The notes: generated from the letters alone by a model not told the origin. A stretch of 64,000 nucleotides of DNA from a bacterium (GCA_905221385.1 CAJNCV010000007.1:1-64000); one strand, 5' to 3'; shown: positions 6,629 to 15,441, counted from the stretch's first letter. A program made the numbers and translations.

Positions 6629-9037
6629 ATGCCAAACAATGAAAACGCTAAAGGTACGTTTCGTAAATTTTTAGATGGTTTTAAGCGTCTCATAAAAAGA
6701 GGAAATCAAGAGGAAGAGTTGTCTGCTGCAAGAGAAAATGAGGGCGAGGAGACAGAAGTAGTAGGAGAAAGTATATCTCCTGAAGAAAGTGAAACTTTTC
6801 TTATTGATAAGGCTTTAGAGTCTATTCAGTACTACGATCGTTTGGATGTGATGAATATAGGTGAGGAAAACAGTTCCGAAGAATCTCTATTGCCAGAAAG
6901 TGACTCTAGTCTTTCTCAAGAAAAAGAACCAGCTAAGAGTCAAACGGTTAGTGCATCACATTCTTTGGAAACTAGCCTCTCTAAAACTACAGATTCTCGA
7001 AAAACAAAAGGCTTGAAGAGTACAGCAGACTCCATTTCACTATCATTAAGCCTCGAAAACAAAAAAACATCAAGTAGTTTATCTGTTCTTGAGTCAGCCT
7101 CAGCCAGCCGTTCAACGGAGCAATCACTGAGCGCTAAGACTGCAACATCGCTAAGTGTTTCTATCTCAGAATCCGACTCGGCTAGTCTTTCTCGAGTAGA
7201 GTCACAGACTTTATCCCGCGAGTCAGCCTCAGCCAGCCGTTCAGCAGAGCAATCACTGAGCGCTAAGACTGCAGCATCGTTAAGTGCTTCTATCTCAGAA
7301 TCCGACTCAACCCGTCTCTCTCAAGTAGAGTCGCAGACTTTATCTCGCGAAACATCTCTTAGTTTTTCAGAGTCAGCCTCAGCTAGCCGTTCAGCGGGAC
7401 AATCACTGAGCTCCGAGGCTGCAACCTCTCTAAGTGCATCCGTTTCAGAAACTGAATTAATCAGCCTTTCTCAAGTGGAACCACAGACTTCATCAGTTGA
7501 AGAATCTCTTAGTTTTGCTATTTCAGAGTTCGAATCACAAAGTGCCTTTCTTGAACAATCTCTAAGTCAGTATGGTTCTCACTTGTTTAGCCTTTCTGTT
7601 TCAGCCTCAGCCTCAGCTTCGCACAGTGTTTATGTAGAGGAGTCTCTGAGCCAAGCGGCTTCAGAGTCTCACAGTCTGTCCGTTTCGGAATCAGCCTCCT
7701 ATAGTACATCTGTTTCAGCCTCAGCTTCGCACAGTGTCTACGTAGAAGAGTCTCTGAGCCAAGCAGCTTCGGAGTCCCACAGTCTGTCCGTTTCGGAATC
7801 AGAATCCTATAGTGCATCTGTTTTAGCCTCAGCTTCGCACAGTATTTATGTAGAAGAGTCTCTGAGCCAAGCAGCTTCGGAGTCCCACAGTCTGTCCGTT
7901 TCGGAATCAGAATCCTATAGAGCATCCGTTTCAGCCTCAGCTTCGTACAGTGTTTATGTAGAGGAATCTCTAAGCCAAGAGGCTTCAGAGTCTCACAGTC
8001 TGTCCGTTTCGGAATCAGCCTCCTATAGTGCATCTGTTTCAGCCTCAGCTTCGCACAGTGTTTATGTAGAGGAATCTCTAAGTCAAGTAGCTTCAGAGTC
8101 TCACAGCCTGTCCGTTTCGGAATCAGAATCCTATAGTACATCTGTTTCAGCCTCTACTTCATACAGTATTTATGTAGAAGAGTCTCTGAGCCAAGCAGCT
8201 TCGGAGTCCCACAGTCTGTCCGTTTCAGCCTCAGCTTCGCACAGTGTTTATGTAGAGGAATCTCTAAGTCAAGCAGCTTTAGAGTCTCACAGTCTGTCCG
8301 TTTCGGAATCAGAATCCTATAGAGCATCCGTTTCAGCCTCAGCTTCGTACAGTGTTTATGTAGAGGAGTCTCTAAGTCAAGAGGCTTCAGAGTCTCACAG
8401 TCTGTCCGTTTCGGAATCAGAATCCTATGGTGCATCTGTTTCAGCCTCAGCTTCGCACAGTATTTATGTAGAAGAGTCTCTGAGCCAAGTAGCTTCGGAG
8501 TCCCACAGCCTGTCCGTTTCGGAATCAGAATCTTATAGTGCATCCGTTTCGGCCTCAGCTTCTCATAGTGTTTATGTAGAGGAATCTCTAAGCCAAGCAG
8601 CTTCAGAGTCCCACAGTCTGTCCGTTTCAGCCTCAGCTTCTCACAGTGTTTATGTAGAGGAATCTCTAAGCCAAGAGGCTTCACTGTCCCACAGTCTGTC
8701 CGTTTCGGAATCAGAATCCTATAGAGTATCGGTTTCAGCCTCTACTTCATACAGTATTTATGTAGAAGAGTCTCTGAGCCAAGCGGCATCCTTATCGCAT
8801 AGTTTCTCTGTATTGGAGTCGGTGTCCCAAAGTTTGTCGCTTGAGCACTCCCTTAGTCTATCTGCTTCTGAATCGTCTTCTCAAAGTTTGGTGATAGCAG
8901 AATCTCTCAGCGTTAGCCAAGAAGTTTCAACTGATTTAGTCGCTTCAGAGTCAGCAACTGATAAAACGACTTTTGACTTTAGTAGCACTACACAAGACTT
9001 ATCAAAATTGACATTGATAAGCAAAAGAAACAAGTAG
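6629..9037 (+). CDS. Serine-rich repeat protein without recognisable signal or anchor (802 aa)
   Basis: The N-terminal part (1-100) is a basic, possibly amphipathic stretch (GTFRKFLDGFKRLIKRG) followed by an acidic region. From about residue 100 almost every second residue is Ser. Residues about 331-734 form an array of 12 units built on YVEESLSQ, HSLSVSESESY and SVSASASHS. The protein has neither the KxYKxGKxW/YSIRK long signal peptide of streptococcal serine-rich adhesins, nor LPXTG, nor a transmembrane end. No secA2/secY2 or glycosyltransferase genes are nearby. The ATG has a GGGAG ribosome binding site and its own promoter, so the N-terminus is not obviously truncated. The C-terminus may be frameshifted (see 9007-9147). 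Function unknown; it could be an adhesin derivative or an internal repeat protein. Confidence 0.8.
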   Translation: MPNNENAKGTFRKFLDGFKRLIKRGNQEEELSAARENEGEETEVVGESISPEESETFLIDKALESIQYYDRLDVMNIGEENSSEESLLPESDSSLSQEKEPAKSQTVSASHSLETSLSKTTDSRKTKGLKSTADSISLSLSLENKKTSSSLSVLESASASRSTEQSLSAKTATSLSVSISESDSASLSRVESQTLSRESASASRSAEQSLSAKTAASLSASISESDSTRLSQVESQTLSRETSLSFSESASASRSAGQSLSSEAATSLSASVSETELISLSQVEPQTSSVEESLSFAISEFESQSAFLEQSLSQYGSHLFSLSVSASASASHSVYVEESLSQAASESHSLSVSESASYSTSVSASASHSVYVEESLSQAASESHSLSVSESESYSASVLASASHSIYVEESLSQAASESHSLSVSESESYRASVSASASYSVYVEESLSQEASESHSLSVSESASYSASVSASASHSVYVEESLSQVASESHSLSVSESESYSTSVSASTSYSIYVEESLSQAASESHSLSVSASASHSVYVEESLSQAALESHSLSVSESESYRASVSASASYSVYVEESLSQEASESHSLSVSESESYGASVSASASHSIYVEESLSQVASESHSLSVSESESYSASVSASASHSVYVEESLSQAASESHSLSVSASASHSVYVEESLSQEASLSHSLSVSESESYRVSVSASTSYSIYVEESLSQAASLSHSFSVLESVSQSLSLEHSLSLSASESSSQSLVIAESLSVSQEVSTDLVASESATDKTTFDFSSTTQDLSKLTLISKRNK
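7619..8830 (+). repeat. 12-unit intragenic repeat array, 108-bp and 78-bp units
   Basis: Twelve tandem copies of the YVEESLSQ unit. Most are 108 bp (36 residues). The sixth (8159) and tenth (8561) are 78 bp because a 10-residue ESxSYxxSVS block is missing, and the last copy (from 8747) degenerates. Codon-level identity between copies is high, with frame-preserving length changes, so copy number should vary by recombination. Confidence 0.92.
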
Positions 9038-9147
9038 GCGCTGAAGAGATAGATTTCAGTCCGTATCTGAATGAGGAGATTGTATATAATTCCTTGTCAT
9101 TTATCCTTTCGTTTTATTTGAAAGGAAATGCTCTTGTTTTCTATTGA
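9007..9147 (+). other. Possible frameshifted C-terminal tail of the serine-rich gene
   Basis: One base out of frame with the serine-rich gene, an open stretch of 46 codons runs from the AAAA tract at 9004-9007 to a TGA at 9145. It reads like real protein, with a polar part (KQKKQVGAEEIDFSPYLNEE) and then a hydrophobic end (LSFILSFYLKGNALVFY). Its stop is 7 nt before the terminator at 9154, where a gene end is expected. One extra A in the tract would join it to the serine-rich frame. Inference only. Confidence 0.4.
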
Positions 9148-9153
9148 AACCTT

Positions 9154-9182
9154 AGGGAAGACCAGTCTGGTCTTCCCTTTTT
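9154..9182 (+). terminator. Terminator after the serine-rich gene
   Basis: AGGGAAGACC pairs perfectly with GGTCTTCCCT around a 5-nt loop (9154-9178), then TTTTT. Confidence 0.92.
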
Positions 9183-9447
9183 GATGGTTTAGGAAAAGTA
9201 GGTTTACGAATCATAAACTTGTTAAAGTTACGAAAATGAGAGCGAATTTTAGAAAAGTGAGAACATGTAGCCTCCGAAAAGAGTTGATTGAACGGTTGCA
9301 TCTTTATCGTAATTATTAACTAGAAACCCTAGCTTAATGACTTGCTTTTTCATATTTTTGTCAGTTGAGCGTCAAAATTGGACATTTGAGAAGAGAGGGG
9401 AATTTTTATCTTTCTCGCAGAGTATAATCATGTATACGAAGGGAGAA
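9183..9447. other. Intergenic region, no gene seen
   Basis: About 265 bases between the serine-rich gene's terminator and the membrane protein at 9448. A 27-codon ATG frame at 9236 has no convincing ribosome binding site. TATAAT at 9423-9428 is a likely -10 for the gene at 9448. Nothing else stands out. Confidence 0.5.
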
Positions 9448-10077
9448 ATGAAAATGATAAAATCAATTCGCATCTTATTGTTACTAGCTTTGATCCAGAT
9501 TAGTTTGAGTAGCTGCTTGCTGTGGAAGGGAGCCATCTTAACCTTAAAGCAGTCAAGCGCCTATTTTCTAGTGTTTATCGTATTGGCATCAGGTCTGTGT
9601 ACGGGGATGAATTTCTTTTATACCCAAGATCAGGATGTCCATAGCATCTTAAACAGTCAGAAAAAAGTGAAACTATTTTATAGTATCTTGTTGGTCTTAA
9701 ACCTAGCTGGTGTCTGTCTGGTATTGTCGGAGACTATTTTTACACAGACAGCTTTTCAGCAAGAGTTGGTAGATCTTTTCTTGCCTTCCTTCTTTTTCTT
9801 GTTTGGCATTGATTTACTTGTCTTTTTACCATTTGAAAAGTACAGCAGAGATTTGAAAAACACTCTCAATAAGAAAAAAACAGTTGTCCTGACGGTTCTG
9901 GCAACCTTGCTGTTCTTGAGAAATCCAATAACAGTCTTATCCATTGTTTTTTATGTTGGTTTAGGATTTATTTTTGCTCGGTTTTTGTTTCCAAAATCTA
10001 TGAGAAGGGAATTTTCTTTTTACGGGCACGTAATCCGAGATATTTTACTTGTTAGCGCTATGTGTATATTCTTCTAA
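9448..10077 (+). CDS. Polytopic membrane protein of unknown function
   Basis: A 209-residue protein with about six hydrophobic segments, including an N-terminal one (IRILLLLALIQISLSSCLLW) and a C-terminal one (DILLVSAMCIFF). A charged loop (KYSRDLKNTLNKKK) lies in the middle. The open frame begins at 9337, but TATAAT at 9423-9428 and an AGGGAG ribosome binding site at 9440 point to ATG 9448. I recognise no family. It stands alone between the serine-rich gene and tsaE, and its base composition is slightly AT-rich. Confidence 0.65.
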   Translation: MKMIKSIRILLLLALIQISLSSCLLWKGAILTLKQSSAYFLVFIVLASGLCTGMNFFYTQDQDVHSILNSQKKVKLFYSILLVLNLAGVCLVLSETIFTQTAFQQELVDLFLPSFFFLFGIDLLVFLPFEKYSRDLKNTLNKKKTVVLTVLATLLFLRNPITVLSIVFYVGLGFIFARFLFPKSMRREFSFYGHVIRDILLVSAMCIFF

Positions 10078-10165
10078 AAACGCTTTTCTATCAATAAAAA
10101 TTCCCTATTTCCCCAAATTTATTATAATAAGTTTGTAAAGAAAATTCACACAAAAGAAAACTTTT

Positions 10166-10174
10166 TGGTATAAT
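10166..10174 (+). promoter_or_regulatory. Extended -10 promoter for tsaE (leaderless)
   Basis: TGGTATAAT at 10166-10174 lies six bases before the ATG at 10181. No Shine-Dalgarno sequence can fit. Confidence 0.75.
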
Positions 10175-10180
10175 AGTAGC

Positions 10181-10624
10181 ATGTACACAAAAAATGAAGA
10201 AGAGCTGATCAATCTGGGAGAACGCCTAGGGACCTTACTCCAAAAAAACGATGTTTTGATCTTGTCTGGAGAACTGGGTGCTGGTAAAACAACCTTTACT
10301 AAGGGTCTTGCCAAGGGCTTGGGTATTCATCAGATGATCAAAAGCCCAACTTACACCATCGTGAGAGAGTATGAAGGTCGTTTGCCACTTTACCACTTGG
10401 ATGTCTATCGGATTGAAGGGGACGCTGATTCTATTGACTTGGATGAGTTTCTCTTCGGTGGTGGTGTGACCGTTATTGAGTGGGGCCATCTTTTAGGTAA
10501 GGATTTACCAGATTCCTATTTGGAGTTGGAACTCTTGAAAGAAGCTGAGGGTCGTCGCCTCTATTTTACCGCTCAGGGTTCTCGTGCTGAACAACTGATT
10601 AAGGAGCTTCAAGATGGAGTATGA
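10181..10624 (+). CDS. tsaE: tRNA threonylcarbamoyladenosine biosynthesis ATPase TsaE
   Basis: A 147-residue P-loop ATPase that works with TsaB/TsaD to make t6A at position 37 of tRNAs reading ANN codons. Walker A is GELGAGKTTF (residues about 30-39). The family motifs SPTYTIVREYEG, LYHLDVYRI and VIEWGH follow in order. Full length for the family. The start codon directly follows an extended -10 box, so translation is probably leaderless. It overlaps the next gene (GNAT) by 11 nt, and lytR follows, giving the tsaE-GNAT-lytR string familiar in streptococci. tsaB and tsaD are not in the window. Confidence 0.95.
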   Translation: MYTKNEEELINLGERLGTLLQKNDVLILSGELGAGKTTFTKGLAKGLGIHQMIKSPTYTIVREYEGRLPLYHLDVYRIEGDADSIDLDEFLFGGGVTVIEWGHLLGKDLPDSYLELELLKEAEGRRLYFTAQGSRAEQLIKELQDGV

Positions 10625-11135
10625 ACTTTGTATTCGTGAGGCTGAATCTCATGATGCCGCTGCTTTGGTTGCATTCTTGGATCTAGTTGGTCAGGAGACA
10701 GATTTCACCAGTTTGGATGAGAATGGTATCCTGATGACAGAATCTGAAATGGCTCTTTTTATTGAAAAGCAAGCGACTTCAGATAACCAAATCACTCTCC
10801 TAGCCTTCCTGAATGATGAAATTGCAGGTGTTTTGAACATCACGGCAGAGCAGCGTATACGGATTCGCCACATCGGGGATATCTTTTTGGTCATCCAAAG
10901 GAAGTTTTGGAATCATGGCTTAGGAAGCATGCTCCTTGAAGAAGGTATTGAGTGGGCTAAAACTAGTGGAGTTTTGCATCGTTTGCAGCTCAGTGTACAA
11001 AAGCGCAACGAGGCAGCTATCCACCTCTATTCAAAATTTGGATTTGTTACAGAAGGCTTACAAGAAAGAGGAGCCTATTTAGAAGAAGGGATATTTTTAG
11101 ACGTTTACCTGATGGGTAGACTGATAGATAAGTGA
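10614..11135 (+). CDS. GNAT family N-acetyltransferase
   Basis: A 173-residue acetyl-CoA-dependent transferase. The acetyl-CoA-binding motif is visible as IQRKFWNHGLGSMLLEEGIEWA (R/Q-x-x-G-x-G type, residues about 93-114). It is followed by LQLSVQKRNEAAIHLYSKFGFVTEG, typical of the C-terminal GNAT motif. The start overlaps tsaE by 11 nt with AAGGAG eight bases upstream, so translation is coupled. The substrate cannot be told from sequence. RimI-like ribosomal protein acetylation has been suggested for t6A-linked neighbours, but this protein is longer than RimI. Confidence 0.9.
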   Translation: MEYELCIREAESHDAAALVAFLDLVGQETDFTSLDENGILMTESEMALFIEKQATSDNQITLLAFLNDEIAGVLNITAEQRIRIRHIGDIFLVIQRKFWNHGLGSMLLEEGIEWAKTSGVLHRLQLSVQKRNEAAIHLYSKFGFVTEGLQERGAYLEEGIFLDVYLMGRLIDK

Positions 11136-11139
11136 TAAG

Positions 11140-12174
11140 ATGGTAAAAAAAATAATCGGAATGCTATTAGCTTTTTTAGCAGTGACAGCTTTAGGTGTGG
11201 GTGCTTATGCCTATACTATTTATTATCAAGGAACAGAAACCTTAAGTAAAAAAACTTATAAGAAAATTGGTGAAGAAACCAACGTTATTGAAGCGACAGA
11301 ACCTCTAACTATTCTCTTGATGGGGGTGGACACGGGAAATGAGGAACGTCTTGATCCTTGGGTAGGGAACAGCGATTCCATGATTCTCTTGACAGTCAAT
11401 CCCAAAACCAAGAAAACCACTATGATGAGTTTGGAACGGGATATTTTGACTAAGATTGATCTTGGGAAAGGACAAGTTCAGGAAGCAAAACTCAATGCTG
11501 CCTATGCCAATGGTGGTGCAGAGTTGGCTATTTCAACTATTCAAAAAATGATGAATATCCATATCGATCGTTATGTCATGGTTAACATGAAGGGATTGCA
11601 ACAGCTAGTTGATGCAGTTGGGGGAATCACAGTAAATAACACACTTGGTTTCCCAATTTCCATTACTGACCAAGAAGAGTTTAATAAGATTTCTATTGGT
11701 GTTGGAGAACAAACCTTGAATGGTGAGGAAGCTTTGGTATACTCACGGATGCGTTATCAGGATCCTGAAGGGGATTATGGTCGTCAAAAACGTCAACGTG
11801 AAGTCATTCAAAAAATTGTGGAAAAAGTCTTGAGTTTGAATAGCATTAGTCATTATCAGGCAATCCTAAAAGCTCTCAGTGAAAATATGCAGACTAACAT
11901 AGACCTTTCAGCGAAAAGCGTACCTCAATTACTTGGCTATCAAGATTCTTTTAAAAATATTGAGACACTTCAACTTCGTGGTGAAGGCGAAGAATTACAG
12001 GGAATCTCTTACCAAATCGTAACGAGAGAGCATATGCTAGAAATGCAAAATCTCTTGCGTCGTTCCCTAGGGAGAGAAGATGTGACGGAGCTGGAGACCA
12101 ACGCTGTTCTGTATGAAAATCTTTATGGTCGAACAGCACCTTCCACAAATGCTTCAAACGAAGAGATAGAATAA
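11140..12174 (+). CDS. lytR: LytR-CpsA-Psr (LCP) family cell-wall ligase LytR
   Basis: A 344-residue membrane-anchored LCP protein that transfers lipid-linked teichoic acid or polysaccharide to peptidoglycan. One N-terminal transmembrane helix (about residues 5-27) precedes the extracellular LCP domain. Family motifs: ILLMGVDTG, NSDSMILLTVNP, MMSLERDI (Arg and Asp contact the polyprenyl pyrophosphate), KLNAAYANGG, and ALVYSRMRYQDPEGDYGRQKRQ. It starts 4 nt after the GNAT gene, so it is co-transcribed with tsaE. A terminator follows at 12187. Older literature calls LytR a transcriptional attenuator; the ligase role is the current family assignment. Confidence 0.95.
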   Translation: MVKKIIGMLLAFLAVTALGVGAYAYTIYYQGTETLSKKTYKKIGEETNVIEATEPLTILLMGVDTGNEERLDPWVGNSDSMILLTVNPKTKKTTMMSLERDILTKIDLGKGQVQEAKLNAAYANGGAELAISTIQKMMNIHIDRYVMVNMKGLQQLVDAVGGITVNNTLGFPISITDQEEFNKISIGVGEQTLNGEEALVYSRMRYQDPEGDYGRQKRQREVIQKIVEKVLSLNSISHYQAILKALSENMQTNIDLSAKSVPQLLGYQDSFKNIETLQLRGEGEELQGISYQIVTREHMLEMQNLLRRSLGREDVTELETNAVLYENLYGRTAPSTNASNEEIE

Positions 12175-12186
12175 AACTAAGAATCA

Positions 12187-12215
12187 AATCGTGGGAAATT
12201 TCCTGCGATTTTTTC
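12187..12215 (+). terminator. Terminator after lytR
   Basis: AATCGTGGG pairs with CCTGCGATT (two G-T pairs) around AAATTT, followed by TTTTT. Confidence 0.75.
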
Positions 12216-12222
12216 AAAAAAA

Positions 12223-12230
12223 TTCGAATA
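12223..12230 (+). promoter_or_regulatory. ComX (sigma-X) cin-box of cinA
   Basis: TTCGAATA matches the late-competence box TACGAATA in seven of eight positions. It sits 17 nt upstream of the cinA ATG, behind a T-rich stretch. A GGAGG ribosome binding site follows at 12239. In pneumococcus this box drives the cinA-recA operon during competence. The short leader left after it is consistent with a sigma-X -10-type element. Confidence 0.65.
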
Positions 12231-12247
12231 GATAGGTAGGAGGAAAT

Positions 12248-13504
12248 ATGAAAGCAGAAATCATTGCTGTAGGAACGGAAATTTTGACAGGGCAGATTGT
12301 CAATACCAATGCCCAGTTTTTATCAGAAAAATTAGCAGAAATTGGAGTAGATGTTTACTTCCAAACGGCAGTGGGAGATAATGAAGCTCGTCTTTTGTCC
12401 TTGCTTGAGATTGCGAGTCAACGTAGTAATCTTGTGATTTTGACAGGGGGCTTGGGACCAACTGAGGATGATTTGACCAAACAAACTCTGGCAAAATTTT
12501 TAGGAAAAGATCTAGTGTTTGACCCTCAAGCGCAAGAGAAATTAGATATCTTCTTTGCTCATAGACCTGACTATGCTCGGACACCGAATAATGAGCGCCA
12601 AGCCCAAATTGTAGAAGGGGCAACTCCATTGCCAAATGAGACAGGTTTAGCAGTAGGAGGGGTGTTGGAAGTGGATGGTGCGACCTATGTGGTCCTTCCA
12701 GGACCGCCAAGCGAGTTGAAACCCATGGTATTAAATCACCTCTTACCTAAGCTGATGACAGGTGCCAAGCTGTATTCACGAGTGCTCCGTTTCTTTGGGA
12801 TTGGTGAAAGTCAGTTGGTGACCATTTTAGCGGATTTGGTTGATAATCAAACCGACCCGACCTTGGCTCCGTATGCCAAAACGGGAGAAGTGACCTTGCG
12901 CTTGTCTACAAAAGCAGTCAGTCAAGAAAAGGCTGATCAAGCACTGGATATCCTAGAAAATCAAATCTTGGATCGCCAAACTTTCGAGGGGATTTCTCTA
13001 CGAGACATCTGTTATGGATATGGGGAAGAAACCAGCCTCGCAAGTGTCGTTGTAGAAGAACTAAAGAGGAGACAGAAAAGCATTACTGCGGCAGAGAGCT
13101 TGACGGCAGGTCTCTTTCAGGCTACTTTAGCAGACTTTTTAGGCGTTTCTGCCATCTTTAATGGAGGGTTTGTCACTTACAGCCTAGAAGAAAAATCCAA
13201 GATGCTAGATATTTCCGAGCAAGAGCTAAAAGAACACGGGGTCGTTTCTGAGTTTACTGCTCAGAAAATGGCAGAGCAGGCACGGCTTAAGACTCAGTCT
13301 GACTATGGAGTCAGTTTGACAGGTGTGGCTGGGCCAGGTAGCCTAGAGGGGCATCCAGCTGGCACAGTTTTTATTGGACTGGCACATACAAAAGGGACAG
13401 AGGTTATCAAGGCTAATATCGCAGGGCGGAGCCGAGCAGATGTTCGTCAGATTGCGGTCATGCATGCCTTTAACCTAGTTCGCAAGGCTTTATTAAGTGA
13501 CTAA
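12248..13504 (+). CDS. cinA: Competence-induced protein CinA
   Basis: A 418-residue two-domain protein. The N-terminal MoCF-like domain (residues 1-170; [35 protein letters not shown]) has nucleotide pyrophosphatase activity in family members. The C-terminal CinA domain (about 250-415; [38 protein letters not shown]) has NMN amidohydrolase activity in others. In pneumococcus CinA is induced in competence and brings RecA to the membrane. It is preceded by a cin-box and followed 54 nt later by recA, as in other streptococci. Length and motifs are intact. Confidence 0.96.
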   Translation: MKAEIIAVGTEILTGQIVNTNAQFLSEKLAEIGVDVYFQTAVGDNEARLLSLLEIASQRSNLVILTGGLGPTEDDLTKQTLAKFLGKDLVFDPQAQEKLDIFFAHRPDYARTPNNERQAQIVEGATPLPNETGLAVGGVLEVDGATYVVLPGPPSELKPMVLNHLLPKLMTGAKLYSRVLRFFGIGESQLVTILADLVDNQTDPTLAPYAKTGEVTLRLSTKAVSQEKADQALDILENQILDRQTFEGISLRDICYGYGEETSLASVVVEELKRRQKSITAAESLTAGLFQATLADFLGVSAIFNGGFVTYSLEEKSKMLDISEQELKEHGVVSEFTAQKMAEQARLKTQSDYGVSLTGVAGPGSLEGHPAGTVFIGLAHTKGTEVIKANIAGRSRADVRQIAVMHAFNLVRKALLSD

Positions 13505-13558
13505 CTTTTGATATAATAGTAGATAGGTCTTAGGACTATTAGAATACAGGAGAATAGA

Positions 13559-14710
13559 ATGGCGAAAAAACCAACAAAAAAATTAGATGAAATTGGGAAA
13601 AAATTTGGAGCGGATCGTGAAAAAGCCTTGAACGATGCTCTTAAACTGATTGAAAAAGACTTCGGTAAAGGCTCAATCATGCGTTTGGGCGAGCGTGCGG
13701 AGCAAAAAGTGCAAGTCATGAGTTCAGGCTCATTGGCTCTGGACATTGCCCTTGGTTCAGGTGGTTATCCTAAAGGACGTATCATCGAAATCTACGGACC
13801 AGAATCATCTGGTAAGACAACGGTTGCCCTTCACGCTGTTGCGCAAGCACAGAAAGAAGGTGGTATCGCAGCCTTTATCGATGCGGAACATGCCCTTGAT
13901 CCAGCCTATGCAGCAGCCCTTGGTGTGAACATTGATGAATTACTCTTGTCACAACCAGACTCAGGAGAGCAAGGTCTTGAAATTGCAGGAAAATTGATTG
14001 ACTCAGGTGCAGTTGACCTTGTCGTTATCGACTCAGTTGCGGCTCTCGTACCTCGTGCAGAAATCGATGGAGACATTGGAGACAGCCACGTCGGTTTGCA
14101 AGCTCGTATGATGAGCCAGGCCATGCGTAAACTCGGAGCTTCTATCAATAAAACTAAAACAATTGCCATCTTTATCAACCAATTGCGTGAAAAAGTTGGG
14201 GTCATGTTTGGAAATCCAGAAACAACACCTGGTGGACGTGCTCTGAAATTCTACGCTTCAGTCCGTTTGGATGTTCGTGGAAGCACGCAAATCAAGGGAA
14301 CTGGTGATCAAAAAGATACCAATGTCGGTAAGGAAACCAAGATTAAGGTCGTGAAAAACAAGGTAGCTCCACCGTTTAAGGAAGCCTTCGTTGAAATCAT
14401 GTACGGAGAAGGAATTTCTAAGACCGGTGAGCTCTTGAAGATTGCAAGTGATTTGGATATCATCAAAAAAGCAGGAGCTTGGTACTCTTACAAGGATGAA
14501 AAGATCGGTCAGGGTTCTGAAAATGCTAAGAAATACTTGGCAGATCACCCAGAAGTCTTTGATGAGATTGACCATCAAGTCCGTGTTCAATATGGCTTGA
14601 TTGAAGATGAAGAAGTGACAACCCCTACTTCTGTAGTTGAAGATTTAGCACCTAACCAAGAAGTAACACTTGACCTAGGCGATGGACTTGAAATCGAAAT
14701 TGAAGAATAA
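13559..14710 (+). CDS. recA: Recombinase RecA
   Basis: A 383-residue RecA that forms ATP-dependent filaments on single-stranded DNA for repair and transformation. Walker A is GPESSGKTT (residues 80-88). [10 protein letters not shown] is Walker B, and loop L1 ([19 protein letters not shown]) and [21 protein letters not shown] are present. The acidic C-terminal tail (ending [12 protein letters not shown]) is complete. A basal promoter (TGATATAAT at 13509-13517) lies in the gap after cinA, so recA can be made outside competence. ACAGGAGAATAGA supplies the ribosome binding site. A strong terminator follows at once. In pneumococcus dinF and lytA come next, but here only IS debris does. Confidence 0.98.
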   Translation: MAKKPTKKLDEIGKKFGADREKALNDALKLIEKDFGKGSIMRLGERAEQKVQVMSSGSLALDIALGSGGYPKGRIIEIYGPESSGKTTVALHAVAQAQKEGGIAAFIDAEHALDPAYAAALGVNIDELLLSQPDSGEQGLEIAGKLIDSGAVDLVVIDSVAALVPRAEIDGDIGDSHVGLQARMMSQAMRKLGASINKTKTIAIFINQLREKVGVMFGNPETTPGGRALKFYASVRLDVRGSTQIKGTGDQKDTNVGKETKIKVVKNKVAPPFKEAFVEIMYGEGISKTGELLKIASDLDIIKKAGAWYSYKDEKIGQGSENAKKYLADHPEVFDEIDHQVRVQYGLIEDEEVTTPTSVVEDLAPNQEVTLDLGDGLEIEIEE

Positions 14711-14750
14711 CATAAAAAGTAGCAGATAATGAACTGCTACTTTTTATGTT
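14711..14750 (+). terminator. Terminator after recA
   Basis: A perfect 15-bp stem, CATAAAAAGTAGCAG against CTGCTACTTTTTATG, with an 8-nt loop. It is symmetric enough to act in both directions. Confidence 0.92.
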
Positions 14751-14800
14751 TGTTAAGTGACTATTAGTCCGTCTCGCTTCGTTAGGTGCAGTTCACTAAG

Positions 14801-15078
14801 ATTTAGCAATATGGTAAGATTCCTATGCATGACTTGGAGAATAGCTTCCTTCTCTTGGATGTCGCTTCCACTCACGACTAATGCTGGAAGGATGACGACG
14901 AAGTAATTTTCCGATTTGAGAAAAATTTAGGCCTTGCATATGGTAAATGAGAATACTTTCGCGCTCATCTATGGTAAAATGATGGTAGCTCATAAGATTT
15001 CCTTTCGTAACTAGTTCGTTCAACTCTATTTTACTAGAAAATCTTATGAGTTTTTATTGTGCACTTATATTGTATATT
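14801..15078 (-). pseudogene. IS30-family transposase remnant, copy 1 (left end)
   Basis: On the minus strand a transposase start (ATG at 14993; SYHHFTIDERE...) runs through an IS30-type helix-turn-helix region (GLNFSQIGKLLRRHPSSISREWKRH). It stops at a TAG where copy 2 has CAG. Resemblance to copy 2 continues to about 14801 and then ends. Upstream DNA to 15078 matches the left flank of copy 2 at 17736. Only about 70 of the usual 320 or so residues remain, so it cannot transpose. Confidence 0.85.
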
Positions 15079-15346
15079 CAAAGGACTAAGCATATCCATA
15101 GTAATGATTTTTACCTGACAACGAATAGCTTGATTGTAGCGCAGAAAGTGATTTCTGGTGACAGCTTGTGTTCTTCCTTCAAGAACAGTGATGATATTGA
15201 TCTTGTAAAAATCTTGCGCAATAAAACTCATCTTTCGCTTAGTAAAGGCGTACTCGTCCCAAAACATTATCTCTGGCAGATGAGAAAAATCATGCTTAAA
15301 ATGAAAGCCGTTGAGTTTGTGAATGACAGTTGAACTTGAAATTTAG
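15079..15346 (-). pseudogene. ISL3-family (IS1167-like) transposase fragment
   Basis: Minus-strand reading gives a continuous internal piece of an ISL3-family transposase. It holds SSSTVIHKLNGFHFKHDFS, then LPEIMFWDEYAFTKRKMSF, IAQDFYKI, TVLEGRTQAVTRNHFLRYN and VKIITMDM, including the catalytic-core WDE and the downstream D. It has no start or end. It is cut after MDMLSP by the IS30 left end at 15078 and begins at a 17-bp motif (15330-15346) that is also found beside copy 2. Confidence 0.8.
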
Positions 15347-15393
15347 TACAAAGAATAAATATTTCATTTTATTAAATAATTCAAACAAACATA

Positions 15394-15441
15394 TTGAAAA
15401 GGTGAATGATAAGTGATATAATACTAATATTGTTCGTAAAA
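15394..15441 (+). promoter_or_regulatory. Promoter of the purine permease, with a possible PurBox
   Basis: TTGAAA (15394-15399), a 17-bp spacer and TATAAT (15417-15422), with TG extending the -10. Just downstream, ATTGTTCGTAAAA (15429-15441) matches the reversed lactococcal/streptococcal PurBox (AWWGTTCGGWWWT) in 11 of 13 positions. Its location after the -10 would suit repression. No guanine riboswitch fold fits the short leader. Confidence 0.55.

Noticed and set aside
7587..8684. Two long minus-strand open frames (184 and 176 codons) inside the serine-rich gene
   Set aside because: They mirror the repeat and its Ser codon bias (stop-free complement), have repetitive Leu/Lys/Arg nonsense, and lack promoters and ribosome binding sites.
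7619..8830. Regular 108-bp repeats as a CRISPR array
   Set aside because: The units are coding, in frame, contiguous without unique spacers, and far longer than CRISPR repeats.
9236..9319. 27-codon frame after the serine-rich gene
   Set aside because: No convincing ribosome binding site, promoter or recognisable content.
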